IMG/VR virus record: IMGVR_UViG_3300023179_000322
Span: 1 to 32,632 of that record
Reading direction: 5' to 3' (one strand)
Length of the DNA stretch: 32,632 nt
DNA from: a virus
Notes under the pieces: model-generated
What the model was told of the DNA's origin: nothing
What the model saw: only the letters and a program-made list of their open reading frames with translations
The model's database searches: none
In this document: in pieces, positions 7,271 to 16,834 of the stretch
Position numbering within the stretch: position 1 is the stretch's first letter
Layout of the letters: every line of letters begins with the position of its first letter
Translations under genes and position numbers: made by a program

Positions 7271-9540
7271 CTTTCAACCATCCAAGGTCCTGATTGCACA
7301 GCTAGATTGTGCAGATTATGTTCAACTATAGGTTTGGCAAACTCTAAGAACTGCGACAGTCCAGTAGCATCTAAGTTGATTAATTTATCTATTTCTTTGG
7401 TTATTAACCACATCCTTTCAGCATCGTTTTCAACACTATCATAATTTTCATCTATGAAAGGATGAAAAGTTTTATATCCATGGTCGTGTAAAAGCCTCAA
7501 AGATTGTGGTCTACCAAGTAGTATAAACGGATGTTTATTAAGAATAGCCTTATAGGTTTTTTCACTGATACACCTTCCTGGACCTGTAAAACCGTCACAA
7601 CTATATCCTATAAATGCAAGAGTTTCTGAAATAATGCTAAAATAAGTATTTTCATAATATGTTTTATCGGCACTGGTATATGACCCCATATTCCTCTGTG
7701 TGAGTTCATCTGTATCCAAATATATAGGCTTTATTCCTTCAATAGATAATCTATGTTCATTCAAAAAATTGTTCCATTGCATATGCCCACCGGCCCATTT
7801 TTTTAACAAATAAAAAAATTCTTCACCTACAGGATACCTGTTAGAATTGTTATCTCCAAGGCTATTATAACTTACATACCCATCTTTAACATATCCTCTA
7901 CTATGGAGATAACTTATTATAAAAGATCTATGTGGTCGCATAATACCATTCAAAAAAATGTATTTTTTATCGTATTTAGATTTATGAAGTGTAATGTTAG
8001 CAAAATTATATTGATCTGGTCTTAGCACTTTTATATGGTTTGCCGCACAACTGGCGGTATAATGATATTCATCAAAACTAAATACCCTAATTCTTCCAAC
8101 ATGGTAACGTCTTGCACAAAAGTCTACCTCCTTATCAATATCCGGACTCATTGAAATTAAAATTATTTTATTTGCGGGAATATTATTTTCAATAACTAAA
8201 AATTTGTATATTCCATCTACTACATTATGATATGCTTCGTGAGCATTAGATAAGATAAGGTAATAATTATCTAAAGTTTTAATCTTATCAAGCAGTTCAA
8301 AGTCTATTAACTCAGGTAAAATTTTATATCGAAATGCTTCAGCATTTAAAAATTCTAAGTAGAAAAATTTGCCCTCTTCAAGTGTTAAAAAATCAATATG
8401 ACTATAAAAAAATTTGCCTTGTAGCCATTTATAATTGAAAGAAACAGATTCCCTAGTAGGCGCTTCTGGAGGGCTGATTACGATCGGAAAATAATTTCTA
8501 TTTAAAATATTAGTGGGCTTATCCAGAGAAATAGGAATTTCTCCTGCCACTTTTAATTCTCCCTTTGTTTCCAATATAAATTCTACCACCTTTTTATCTG
8601 CAATTTCTGATATTGGTCTTAATTCTCCAATATAGCCGTCAGATTCGGAGGTTAGATAATAATAGTCTAATCCTTGTGTCAGATTAATATTGAAATCATA
8701 ATTTGTTAAAAATTTATTATTTCCTTGATTATTTTTTAAATTATCTATAACCTCTAATAAAAATTTTGCATTCCATTTAAACAATGTTGCATAATCTCCG
8801 GTTACATAGGAAGATCTCACCAAATGAAATGAATGAGAATATATTTCTCTAGAATTTAACCAAGGATACTTATCATAGCTATTGTGTGACTTTGTATCTG
8901 CCACAAAATTAGTCAGTCTCCAAGGGAATATTATAGTAGGAATTTTGAGGATATGAGCTAAAACCATTAAGCCACCTTGATATCCTATCACACAGGCTAC
9001 ATGATCATTAAGAAATTTTATTTTATCCTCTATTGGTAAATCTACATTATCTAGAGTAATTACATCAAAGCCAGCTTCTCGAATCAATCTAAAAAAATGT
9101 TGATAAGTATTAAACGGGTAATGTTTATTCTTAGGATATGTATTGTTACTATCTAAGGAGTAAAAAATACTTGTTGGACTGGTATTATGATAACAGGCAA
9201 GTAGAATAAATCTTTTTTTACTTTTTCCTATCTCTTCTTCCCTTCCTTTTATAGTAATATTTTTTACATCTAGATAAGTAGAAAAAAATTTGTTATGGTC
9301 TCTAAGAAAAGGATGTGTTATTTCTTTATTTTCGTCCCATTCCTCCCTAATAGGTCTGTAGGTAACATTTTGTATGTTAAAAATTCTAATTAAATTATTG
9401 ATTAGAATTAAATTTGTATCTTCTGTCGTAGTATAGACATCTAAATCCACATTTAACCCCAAGTAATCTACCAATGAAAGAAAATGTAAATAAGACCCTA
9501 ACCCTCGGCCTCCATCTTTTATATGTAAAGTTTCGCTCAT
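7267..9540 (-). CDS. Large two-domain putative glycosyltransferase
   Basis: The 757-residue product looks like two glycosyltransferase-type domains in one chain. The N-terminal part (about 1-270) opens with KDGGRGLGSYLHFLSLVDYL and has GYQGGLMVLAHILKIPTIIFPW (186 onward). This resembles the donor-binding end of GT9/GT-B enzymes, where a glycine-rich turn precedes a conserved xxAxxLxxPTIxxF strand. A middle section (about 270-430) has no motif I know. The C-terminal part (about 430-757) repeats the fold of the next gene, with SEKTY (659-663) and GYKTF (688-692). A fusion of two enzymes, or a duplicated domain with one copy later freed as the downstream gene, would explain this. Both junctions are ATGA overlaps, with the radical SAM gene upstream and the single-domain transferase downstream. 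Confidence 0.6.
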   Translation of the reverse strand: MSETLHIKDGGRGLGSYLHFLSLVDYLGLNVDLDVYTTTEDTNLILINNLIRIFNIQNVTYRPIREEWDENKEITHPFLRDHNKFFSTYLDVKNITIKGREEEIGKSKKRFILLACYHNTSPTSIFYSLDSNNTYPKNKHYPFNTYQHFFRLIREAGFDVITLDNVDLPIEDKIKFLNDHVACVIGYQGGLMVLAHILKIPTIIFPWRLTNFVADTKSHNSYDKYPWLNSREIYSHSFHLVRSSYVTGDYATLFKWNAKFLLEVIDNLKNNQGNNKFLTNYDFNINLTQGLDYYYLTSESDGYIGELRPISEIADKKVVEFILETKGELKVAGEIPISLDKPTNILNRNYFPIVISPPEAPTRESVSFNYKWLQGKFFYSHIDFLTLEEGKFFYLEFLNAEAFRYKILPELIDFELLDKIKTLDNYYLILSNAHEAYHNVVDGIYKFLVIENNIPANKIILISMSPDIDKEVDFCARRYHVGRIRVFSFDEYHYTASCAANHIKVLRPDQYNFANITLHKSKYDKKYIFLNGIMRPHRSFIISYLHSRGYVKDGYVSYNSLGDNNSNRYPVGEEFFYLLKKWAGGHMQWNNFLNEHRLSIEGIKPIYLDTDELTQRNMGSYTSADKTYYENTYFSIISETLAFIGYSCDGFTGPGRCISEKTYKAILNKHPFILLGRPQSLRLLHDHGYKTFHPFIDENYDSVENDAERMWLITKEIDKLINLDATGLSQFLEFAKPIVEHNLHNLAVQSGPWMVER

Positions 9541-10688
9541 AAAGGATATTTACTATTATTATATATAGCTATATATTTATAAACTTCAGGCCATAATCTT
9601 ATAAATTCTTTTTCCTTATTAGGTAAATCTTTCTCCAATTCTCTAGGATATTTAAAAGCATCTAATGAATTAATCCTTGGAGAATCCATAGATTCTTTTA
9701 ATTTATTATAGATATTTTGAAGTAGATGATTATTCCATTTTTCTTCTTTATGGATATCCAAAACTTTTTCAATCTCCATAAGAGCTATTTTTTTCATAGG
9801 GTTCGGTAATCTAAACACATCTAATCCTGGTATATTCTGTAATAACTGCCAATACATCTGATTAAAATTATTTTTAGTTTTTAAAAAATCATAATATTCT
9901 AAAAGATTGAATGCTGAATATACACAATATAATGGATGTGTATCAAATGGTCTATTATATTCTGCCAATAGATCAAAATTATCATTTAAAGTTTTCCATT
10001 TGGCTCCGTGTCTAACATATTCAAACCTTTCTCCTATAGTTTCGAAACTTACACCCCAAATAGCTTTTTTATTTGATAATAATTTTTTTGCAATACCATT
10101 ATTTTTTAATTCTGTAGATAGATTTGTTAGTATATAATAATTTGAGTCTGGAACAATATCTATGAGCCTATTGTTGGGTTTTTGTAGAAGAGGTTCACCA
10201 CCTAGTAGTTGTATGTTGATGATAGAATCTTTATGCTTTTCTATAAAGGAAAAAATACTATCTTCAGCATGTTCTTTATTAGAATTTACCTTAATACCTT
10301 TAATAGCAGCCCACTGTGAGCTAAAATATTCATAGCAATAATTACAGGTTAAATTACAGGTATTACTCCATCTTAAATCGAGTTTATCAAGACGAAAATA
10401 ATCTTGTTTTACTTCTTTAAATTGTTCCATTAACGGAACTGTATGAATTCTTTCAGTTCTAGCTCCTTTACTTTCTAACTCTTCGCATTGACTACACATC
10501 TTATTCCAATTTCCATCAATGATATCTTGGCGAAGTCCTCTAGCTATAGGTCCATTTAAAATTTCTTCTATTGGTTGTTGATTTATATTTCCTAAATCGC
10601 CTCTTAAAGAGCAACAAGGTTTAACACCGCCATCACTTCCTAGGAAAATACTGGTAAAAGGTAAACTACAAAACGTTGATTTATTCAT
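9537..10688 (-). CDS. Radical SAM protein with N-terminal twitch/SPASM-like cysteine domain
   Basis: The 383-residue product has the radical SAM cysteines CNLTCNYC (111, 115, 118) and the SAM-binding LGGEPLL (162-168). As in its relatives here, a cysteine set precedes the barrel: Cys7 (FCSLPF), Cys25-Cys26 (KPCCSLRGDLGN) and Cys65/Cys68 (CSQCEELESKGARTER). This layout matches the auxiliary-cluster domain usually found after the barrel in SPASM proteins, here placed in front. It is divergent from the THSCYHP group (1499, 19853, 21223) and closer to the protein at 14790-16010. Substrate unknown. It overlaps the upstream SGNH gene by eight bases (ATGAATAA) and the downstream glycosyltransferase by four, so it is embedded in a coupled operon. 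Confidence 0.83.
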   Translation of the reverse strand: MNKSTFCSLPFTSIFLGSDGGVKPCCSLRGDLGNINQQPIEEILNGPIARGLRQDIIDGNWNKMCSQCEELESKGARTERIHTVPLMEQFKEVKQDYFRLDKLDLRWSNTCNLTCNYCYEYFSSQWAAIKGIKVNSNKEHAEDSIFSFIEKHKDSIINIQLLGGEPLLQKPNNRLIDIVPDSNYYILTNLSTELKNNGIAKKLLSNKKAIWGVSFETIGERFEYVRHGAKWKTLNDNFDLLAEYNRPFDTHPLYCVYSAFNLLEYYDFLKTKNNFNQMYWQLLQNIPGLDVFRLPNPMKKIALMEIEKVLDIHKEEKWNNHLLQNIYNKLKESMDSPRINSLDAFKYPRELEKDLPNKEKEFIRLWPEVYKYIAIYNNSKYPL

Positions 10689-11490
10689 ATTTTTTAACTA
10701 TTTGTGGAAAAAGCATAAATGCAAATTTATCATGTATTTCTTGTTTAGGGTGAGTAAAACCATGTGTTTCGCTTTCGTAATCTGTAATTAATCCATATAA
10801 GGATAGATTAGGTGCAATAATAGAATCAAAATTTTCTATCTGATCGCAAATCAGATAAAGAAGATTGTCGTTTTCAGTTTTATTCCAACCTTTATATTGA
10901 CCGTACACAGCATGTGTCCAAACACAAAATACCCTGCCATTTAAATTTTTTGATAAGAGCTCAATATATTTAAGATGGAAAAAATATTGATACATAAAGT
11001 TAAAGGGATTTCCGAATATGGCTACAAATTCTTCGTAAAATTTTTTATTCGGCCAATCAATACCATAAGCTAAATTAGGAGTCCGAATATCTCCATTATT
11101 TAAAAAATATAACCAGCGAGACGGAGATGTGATTCCTACAAGAATTAAGTCACTGTCTTTCAAATAACCATTAGATAAATCATTCTCTATATTAAACACA
11201 GTTCCCTGTAAACTGTTTCCAACAACTGCTCGATTAGAATATTGAAGATCTAATAATTTAGCTAATTTTGCAGAGTAACTTAGCCTATTACACACTTTTT
11301 TGCTGATTTCATTCTTTAATTTTGGGTAGGATGATATAAATTTATCAAAGCCTTCTATACCTATAGATCTCTTTTCTCTATCTAACTCTATCATAGGTTT
11401 ATTTAAAATTATATGATCACTTAATTCTGCACCAAAAGTGAAGCTACAACCATAAGCAACAAGTCTTGTTATGTCTTTTAATTTTACCAC
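10681..11490 (-). CDS. SGNH-like protein with GCS in place of GDS
   Basis: The 269-residue product opens with LVAYGCSFTFGAEL, the SGNH block I context with the serine at 16 but cysteine in place of the usual aspartate (GCS, 14-16). A histidine at about 247 in GFTHPKQEIHDKF fits block V. The middle carries NRAVVGNSLQGT, where the NS may be block II/III. The family covers esterases and acyltransferases. Because the GDS aspartate is not catalytic in the family, activity is plausible. It lies between a B12-type radical SAM gene (7-base overlap upstream) and a twitch-type radical SAM gene (8-base overlap downstream). There is no signal peptide. The biochemical role is not known. Confidence 0.68.
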   Translation of the reverse strand: MVKLKDITRLVAYGCSFTFGAELSDHIILNKPMIELDREKRSIGIEGFDKFISSYPKLKNEISKKVCNRLSYSAKLAKLLDLQYSNRAVVGNSLQGTVFNIENDLSNGYLKDSDLILVGITSPSRWLYFLNNGDIRTPNLAYGIDWPNKKFYEEFVAIFGNPFNFMYQYFFHLKYIELLSKNLNGRVFCVWTHAVYGQYKGWNKTENDNLLYLICDQIENFDSIIAPNLSLYGLITDYESETHGFTHPKQEIHDKFAFMLFPQIVKKYE

Positions 11491-13538
11491 TTGCCTATTC
11501 CTTGATCATTAAATTTAAAACTAAAATCTATCTCTTGACTATTCCTATAATTTTCCATACTTCTATTATATCTATCCATACTCCATAGACTGGCACCTGA
11601 TCCGTCTGGATTAGCCAGTATTCTGGCTCGTTGGGCAGCTAGAGATTCTGCCCTAGTAAAATCTGTGTAACTCCATGCATCCTTGTCTTGTTTGAAATCA
11701 AGATTAAAGTTATATGAATAGTTGCCATTATAATCGATTTTGAAATTATAAGAAGCCATAAAATTTCCTACCAACCGATCGCTAAATTCATTCTTATCTT
11801 TTATTGGGTCAAATATAATATTGATTTCATAACTACCTATTGTTCTATAAAAAATACGTAAAATAGGCCAAATTTCATTAATTAGGCTATCTGCCATAGG
11901 GTTGATATTTGGTTTCAAAATATTAAAATCAAAATTCTCATATTCGATTTCATTAATAGATCCGTCCTGTAACCTATTTAAATTATAAAAGTTTCCAGTA
12001 GTTGGCCTATTCCCACCAGACTCCATACCTAAATAAGTCACCATGTAGTGTAATAAAATATTAAAAGATTTTACCCTAATATGCCTATGTATTTTAGTGC
12101 TGGTATAATCAGTTTTAATCCAATTTCCTAAATAATATAGAGTGCTGATATTATAAAATTCTGGACCTTGACCAACTATTGTATCTGGGGGGATCATAAA
12201 TCCATGCCCGCCTGCCACATCTGTTATATTATTATTCCTATTTCTATACAATAGCAGCAATGTTTCGTAAAAATGTTGTGGTTCTTCTGTTGGAAACCCT
12301 ATTATCCAATTTGTGAAGGCCTCTATTCCTACTTGGTTTCCATGTCTAAAGTTATCTTCAATTTCATCAACTGTTACACCTTTATCCATATCTTGAAGGA
12401 CTTTATTGCTCCCAGATTCAACTCCGTAGGTAAGACTTATACATCCCGAATCCGCCAAATCTTGAAAAAAATCTAAATCCATTCGGCCATCGCATCTGGC
12501 ATAGCCAGTCCAATGAATTTTCAAATCTCTTGCCACCACTCCTTTGCAAAATGCCCTTAATTCATTAAGATTACCATTTACCAAGCTGTCTAAAAACCAT
12601 ATAAAATCTACACCATGATTATAATAAAGATTGGCTACCTCTTCTATTATACTTGTCGCCATTCTGCCTCTATATTTCCAAAAATGTGTCTCACTACAAA
12701 AAACACACTTAGCTATACATCCTCTACTAAGCTCACTATTGACCCCATTAGGCATGCCATAATCATTAAATATGAAATCACTATAGTCGGGTAGAGGTAA
12801 CTGGTCTAAATTGAGTCGTTCTCCTTCTATCTGTCTTATCCACTTTTGTTCATCGTGCCTAACCCCATTCTCAATATCTTCTAAAATTTCTAAAAGTATT
12901 TTTTCACCTTCACCAGTAACAATATAATCAAATTCTTTTATAGGTTGCCAATAACTCTGATGGCATTGCGGGCCGCCTGCTAAAAGTATAGTATTAGGCC
13001 ATCTGGCTTTTATTTCCCGTGCCATAAAATTTGTAGGTTCTTCATTACAATAATACATGCTAAACCCAACAACATCGGGTTTAAAATCTTCTATGATTTG
13101 TAAATATCTTTGAATAATAGGTTCAACATGCACATGTAATTCATTATGATAGGTCTCACCTATCCATTTCCATTCTCTAGAACTATTCCAAGGATCATAG
13201 TCTATACCCCAATCCTGATATTCTCTACTGGCTCTAGCATTAACGTCAAATGCTTTTGTTTCATATCCTGCGCCTTTACTAATCGCTACTAAACGAGCAA
13301 GATTATATGGTGGAAACATCTTCGCCCATTCTGGGAGTAAAAAGAAACATACCTTTGTATTTCGTTTAATATAACTTATATCAATATTTGTGAGATTTTT
13401 TTGCTGAGTTTTCTTTGCATAAGGCAAGATAGCCTGCATCACCTTGACATGCTTATCATCAATATCTATTTCAATTTTAGGTTTATTAACCTTTCTAAGA
13501 CTGAATATTTTAGAATAACCTTTCGGTTTACTATTCAT
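11484..13538 (-). CDS. B12-binding-domain radical SAM protein
   Basis: I choose the internal ATG at 13538 (684 residues) because it gives the 8-base overlap seen at several junctions here. An in-frame ATG at 13568 would add ten residues. Residues about 62-235 form a Rossmann domain like the cobalamin-binding domain of class B radical SAM enzymes (DVVGFSMYY 155-163, LLAGGPQ 185-191, DYIVTGEGE 204-212). The DxHxxG ligand motif is not seen, so base-off cobalamin binding is uncertain. The radical SAM core has CIAKCVFC (Cys274, 278, 281), DSLVNGN and YGVESGSNKVL, a typical B12-radical SAM order. A C-terminal extension of about 200 residues matches nothing I know. Relatives methylate unactivated carbon or phosphorus, or rearrange sugars and peptides. 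It is coupled to the SPASM radical SAM gene upstream. Confidence 0.83.
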   Translation of the reverse strand: MNSKPKGYSKIFSLRKVNKPKIEIDIDDKHVKVMQAILPYAKKTQQKNLTNIDISYIKRNTKVCFFLLPEWAKMFPPYNLARLVAISKGAGYETKAFDVNARASREYQDWGIDYDPWNSSREWKWIGETYHNELHVHVEPIIQRYLQIIEDFKPDVVGFSMYYCNEEPTNFMAREIKARWPNTILLAGGPQCHQSYWQPIKEFDYIVTGEGEKILLEILEDIENGVRHDEQKWIRQIEGERLNLDQLPLPDYSDFIFNDYGMPNGVNSELSRGCIAKCVFCSETHFWKYRGRMATSIIEEVANLYYNHGVDFIWFLDSLVNGNLNELRAFCKGVVARDLKIHWTGYARCDGRMDLDFFQDLADSGCISLTYGVESGSNKVLQDMDKGVTVDEIEDNFRHGNQVGIEAFTNWIIGFPTEEPQHFYETLLLLYRNRNNNITDVAGGHGFMIPPDTIVGQGPEFYNISTLYYLGNWIKTDYTSTKIHRHIRVKSFNILLHYMVTYLGMESGGNRPTTGNFYNLNRLQDGSINEIEYENFDFNILKPNINPMADSLINEIWPILRIFYRTIGSYEINIIFDPIKDKNEFSDRLVGNFMASYNFKIDYNGNYSYNFNLDFKQDKDAWSYTDFTRAESLAAQRARILANPDGSGASLWSMDRYNRSMENYRNSQEIDFSFKFNDQGIGKW

Positions 13539-14793
13539 CTCTAGGCCTTGCTTTAAAATTAATTTCATGGCTAAAAATTTTGTCTATAGACGATACTTGT
13601 CCACATGTATCTGCACAGTAGGCTAATTTACCACATGAAACCGAAGGTTTGGTCCACGAGTCTGCAAAAACCCTGTCTAAGTGACCGCCATCTAATATTT
13701 CTTGTAGGCTATATTTTTCTAAACTAAAATTATCCCACCCGTGCTTATTCATATGATGATGAAGCTGTAAAGTTCTAGTATCCTCATAAACTCCATTAAG
13801 ATGCGTGCCAATATAACAACAGGGCATCACCCTCCCGAAGTTGTCTATAAAAATTTCTTTTCCTTGCGACATCCAAACCTTAGATTTGCATTTAATCTCA
13901 TAGTTATCATAACGAGAATTATCTTCGTGAGATATTCTATCTTCATATACCCTATCAACTGCACGTTGAAAATTCTTGCCTACTTGTTTTGAAGTTTTAA
14001 GTTCTCTGTAATATTCTGGTGAAAATTGATAGACTTGAAGGGGCAGGGTTCCTTTTGGATTTTCTAAACTTCTATTTTTAGGATCTTCAGGTGCTTCAAT
14101 TATGTAATCTAATTCACCTTCTTTGTTCATAACTGGCAATGGTTTTAGCATGTCAAAGTTATTATCTACCCCAAGTGCCTTTTTAGGAATAAATTCATAA
14201 AATCCAAGTTGCTCAGATAAGGTTTTGGCCTCATCAATTTGATGTTCATTATGTTTGAAAATTAAATAATCCCATACTGCCGATCCTCCTCCATCTATGA
14301 AGGCCTTGACATTAGACATTAGGCTTTTCCAATTAACGTTTCGCCTATACAAATGGTTTGTATCCTCTAGACCATCAATACTAAATGTTAGAGCCCAATA
14401 GTTATGTGTTTTTCCAGCAGGATATTTAGAAAATAACTTTCCCATCTTATACCACCAATCTGGTTTTCTCATACCTCCATTGGTATTCATTCTGACGGCT
14501 ATAGGAAATTTAGTATTTGATATATAAGTTAAAATTTCTAAAGTATCACGAGCAGCACCTGCATCGCCATGAACTCCGCAAAATAGTATTAATCTGCATT
14601 TTTTTAATATTTCTGGAGGAAACCATTTTTTAAATTTATCCAATGTAATTTGACCTATTTCTAAATCAGGGCGCACTAAAGGACTATTGTTATGAAATCT
14701 AACACACATAGGACATGCTGCGTTACAGGCATTTGTAAGTTCAATATGCATTTGAACTAATTCTTTACTATTCCAAAAAAGATCACCACTCAT
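13531..14793 (-). CDS. Radical SAM protein with C-terminal SPASM domain
   Basis: The 420-residue product has the classical order. Near the N-terminus CNAACPMC (Cys23, 27, 30) binds the SAM cluster. A barrel follows with MNTNGG and SIDGLEDTNHLYRR. A C-terminal SPASM region then has Cys302, a CC pair at 325-326 (IDNFGRVMPCCYIG), and Cys387, 393 and 397. Such enzymes carry one or two auxiliary clusters; most known members modify peptides (thioether, C-C crosslinks), activate sulfatases, or act on sugars and aminoglycosides. The GGEP SAM-binding motif is replaced by FCGVHGDAG, which is also seen in some SPASM proteins. It overlaps the downstream B12-radical SAM gene by eight bases (ATGAATAG) and the upstream radical SAM gene by four (ATGA). 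Consecutive SPASM, B12 and twitch types suggest successive steps on one substrate, which is inference. Confidence 0.85.
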   Translation of the reverse strand: MSGDLFWNSKELVQMHIELTNACNAACPMCVRFHNNSPLVRPDLEIGQITLDKFKKWFPPEILKKCRLILFCGVHGDAGAARDTLEILTYISNTKFPIAVRMNTNGGMRKPDWWYKMGKLFSKYPAGKTHNYWALTFSIDGLEDTNHLYRRNVNWKSLMSNVKAFIDGGGSAVWDYLIFKHNEHQIDEAKTLSEQLGFYEFIPKKALGVDNNFDMLKPLPVMNKEGELDYIIEAPEDPKNRSLENPKGTLPLQVYQFSPEYYRELKTSKQVGKNFQRAVDRVYEDRISHEDNSRYDNYEIKCKSKVWMSQGKEIFIDNFGRVMPCCYIGTHLNGVYEDTRTLQLHHHMNKHGWDNFSLEKYSLQEILDGGHLDRVFADSWTKPSVSCGKLAYCADTCGQVSSIDKIFSHEINFKARPRDE

Positions 14794-16010
14794 ATTAATG
14801 CACCAAACTCTGGAAATGTTTTTTTAAAATTTTGATTCCTATAGACATCATGTTTTTCTACAATTATTTTAAATTTAATCCAATCTGTAGGATTCGGTGT
14901 CCCATTTAACATAAAGCCTTTAATGCCCTCCACGTGTTGGTTAACATTATGCGTTAAATTATTTTCTACCCTATCCATCTGTTCTGCTATTTTTTCTTTT
15001 ATGTGTTGTGGTAATTTACTAATATTAAAATGAGAAGGATTATGAACTAAATTTAAGTAAATTCCAAAGTCATTCCAATTTGTATGATGTTCTTTAATGG
15101 TTTCTGGAAGATAAAAGGCATTCAGAGAACTAATTGTTATACACCAGCAAATTAGTAGATTGTTATGGTCTTTGTTAAATTGTCGAGCTTTTTCTAAATT
15201 AGCCGTAACGACATCCCACTGTGCAGGATATCTCATATATTCAAACCTTTCACCGACTCCATCTATACTAAAACTTAAATTTACGGCTTTAAAAAATTGC
15301 CAATATTTTATTTCTTCGGGCCAGGTTGTCCCATTAGTATTATAATGTAATTCTATATCTTTAGCGTAACCTTTTTCAACACAAATACGTAAAATCTCCC
15401 ACATCGGTTTACTTAGAAAAGGTTCTCCTCCATAAAAATCAAACTGTCTTATGGTATGAAGATTGTTTTTTAGGTCGTCCCAAAATGGGCTATCTTCATC
15501 ATATGTTTGATGAAATTTTTTCATATTCATTCCATATTGTTTGAAAGAAATGCCATTTTTTTTATGGTTTAAATCATAATCTTCTTTCATCCAAGTAGAG
15601 CTTATTGCAGCAAAGCATGTTCTACATTTTATATTACAAGTATTACCAAGATTTAATTCAAGTTTAGCAAGACCTTCATATGGTTGAATAATTTTATTTG
15701 TTAATTCGTGAGAATACCGATTGTTATCTCTAATTCGTTTACTGGCTCTACCTCCATCTTCTTCTTGCCAACAATGAGAACACGCCCCATGTCGTATACC
15801 ATTGTTAAGACTTTCCCTAATTTCTATTGCGTGTGGATTATTAAAATTTTCTAATATAGAAACTTTGTTTAAGAAAAATTCTTCTTTAGTAGAAACTTTA
15901 TTATAAGGATATTTAATCATACAGCACATCTTACTAGTGCCATCGTTATTTCCACTCATACCGTGATAAGCATTAACACACCAAGTGTATTTGTTTTGTT
16001 CAGTAAACAT
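14790..16010 (-). CDS. Radical SAM protein with N-terminal twitch/SPASM-like cysteine domain
   Basis: The 406-residue product carries CNIKCRTC (Cys125, 129, 132), YGGEPFL (193-199) and FSIDGVGERFEYMRYP, so the barrel elements are intact. The forward cysteine set is Cys11, the pair Cys29-Cys30 (SKMCCMIKYP) and Cys77/Cys80 (CSHCWQEEDGGRASKR). The CC pair and the CxxC followed by E(E/D)xGxRxxxR are shared with the 9537-10688 product, which points to a common ancestor. Start and stop junctions are tight: its ATG shares one base with the stop of the 2OG oxygenase (TAATG) and its stop overlaps the SPASM gene in ATGA. Substrate unknown. Confidence 0.83.
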   Translation of the reverse strand: MFTEQNKYTWCVNAYHGMSGNNDGTSKMCCMIKYPYNKVSTKEEFFLNKVSILENFNNPHAIEIRESLNNGIRHGACSHCWQEEDGGRASKRIRDNNRYSHELTNKIIQPYEGLAKLELNLGNTCNIKCRTCFAAISSTWMKEDYDLNHKKNGISFKQYGMNMKKFHQTYDEDSPFWDDLKNNLHTIRQFDFYGGEPFLSKPMWEILRICVEKGYAKDIELHYNTNGTTWPEEIKYWQFFKAVNLSFSIDGVGERFEYMRYPAQWDVVTANLEKARQFNKDHNNLLICWCITISSLNAFYLPETIKEHHTNWNDFGIYLNLVHNPSHFNISKLPQHIKEKIAEQMDRVENNLTHNVNQHVEGIKGFMLNGTPNPTDWIKFKIIVEKHDVYRNQNFKKTFPEFGALI

Positions 16011-16834
16011 TAGTCTAAAAACTCCGATAATTTGAACATATATTTTTTAAGATTGCCTTGTGATTTATTATCAATATTCACAGGTGGACAATATTTATTT
16101 TGCCTAATGAACACTCTATAATCTATACTGAACCTTACAAGATTAGTATTATTATAACTACTACCATGTAGATGATGCCCAGAAAAACAAATTTCATTTA
16201 GAGGATCTAAGGCTAAAATTAACTTATCATTATCATCAATTTCTTCCAATGGTAAAGGATGTGGTCGTTGATCTGTTTCAATATTTTTAACCGCATCGGA
16301 TCTATAAACCAAGTTCCATTTATCAACATCATAAATTTCACTATTATTTTTGACTGAAAGTTTAAAATATCTAGGACAAATATACATTGAAGAAGCAGAG
16401 GTGACGTTGGCCAGAGATATCCAATGGTTAAGCTGATCTTGTTGACCAGAATACCAAGTGTCTCTGTGCGGAGCATAATTATAAGATACACCTGATTTCA
16501 AATAAAGACTATTAGGAATGATCCGTATTCTAGGAGGATCTATCCAGATGTCATCAATTGAATAGTTTTTATACCTGTGGGCAACTAATTTTGAAACATA
16601 ATTTTTAGATTTTTTTCCGTTAGTGAAGGTTTGTTTTATTGTTTCTACTTTATGAATAAAATCTTTAACTAAGATATCATCTACTCTTAAATTTTCTAGA
16701 GCACTTTCAAAAATATTTTCTGCAACATCTCGAGCGTAATTTCCTAAGACATAAGATTCTTCAACAGGTTGCATAATATTCAACATACCCTGAAAAATTT
16801 TATCTAAAAAAACCAAATTGCTAGAATTAATCAT
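16010..16834 (-). CDS. Putative Fe(II)/2-oxoglutarate-dependent oxygenase (phytanoyl-CoA dioxygenase-like)
   Basis: I place the start at the ATG at 16834 (274 residues), giving the recurrent 8-base overlap (ATGATTAA) with the SGNH gene. An ATG at 16846 would add four residues and has a slightly better purine stretch. The iron-binding facial triad is visible as HRD (His123, Asp125) and a distal His223 in FSGHHLHGSS. An arginine follows at 234 (LVRFSIDYR), where it would hold the 2-oxoglutarate carboxylate. APHRDTWYSG is close to the HxD context of PhyH-type enzymes, which hydroxylate or halogenate small molecules, lipids or sugars. The product may hydroxylate the sugar or peptide handled by its neighbours. 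It is cytoplasmic by sequence. It lies between an SGNH gene and four radical SAM genes of one operon. Confidence 0.75.
   Translation of the reverse strand: MINSSNLVFLDKIFQGMLNIMQPVEESYVLGNYARDVAENIFESALENLRVDDILVKDFIHKVETIKQTFTNGKKSKNYVSKLVAHRYKNYSIDDIWIDPPRIRIIPNSLYLKSGVSYNYAPHRDTWYSGQQDQLNHWISLANVTSASSMYICPRYFKLSVKNNSEIYDVDKWNLVYRSDAVKNIETDQRPHPLPLEEIDDNDKLILALDPLNEICFSGHHLHGSSYNNTNLVRFSIDYRVFIRQNKYCPPVNIDNKSQGNLKKYMFKLSEFLD

Noticed and set aside
16219-16491. Second minus-strand frame inside the 2OG oxygenase gene
   Set aside because: Out-of-frame shadow; the oxygenase frame holds the iron-binding residues.
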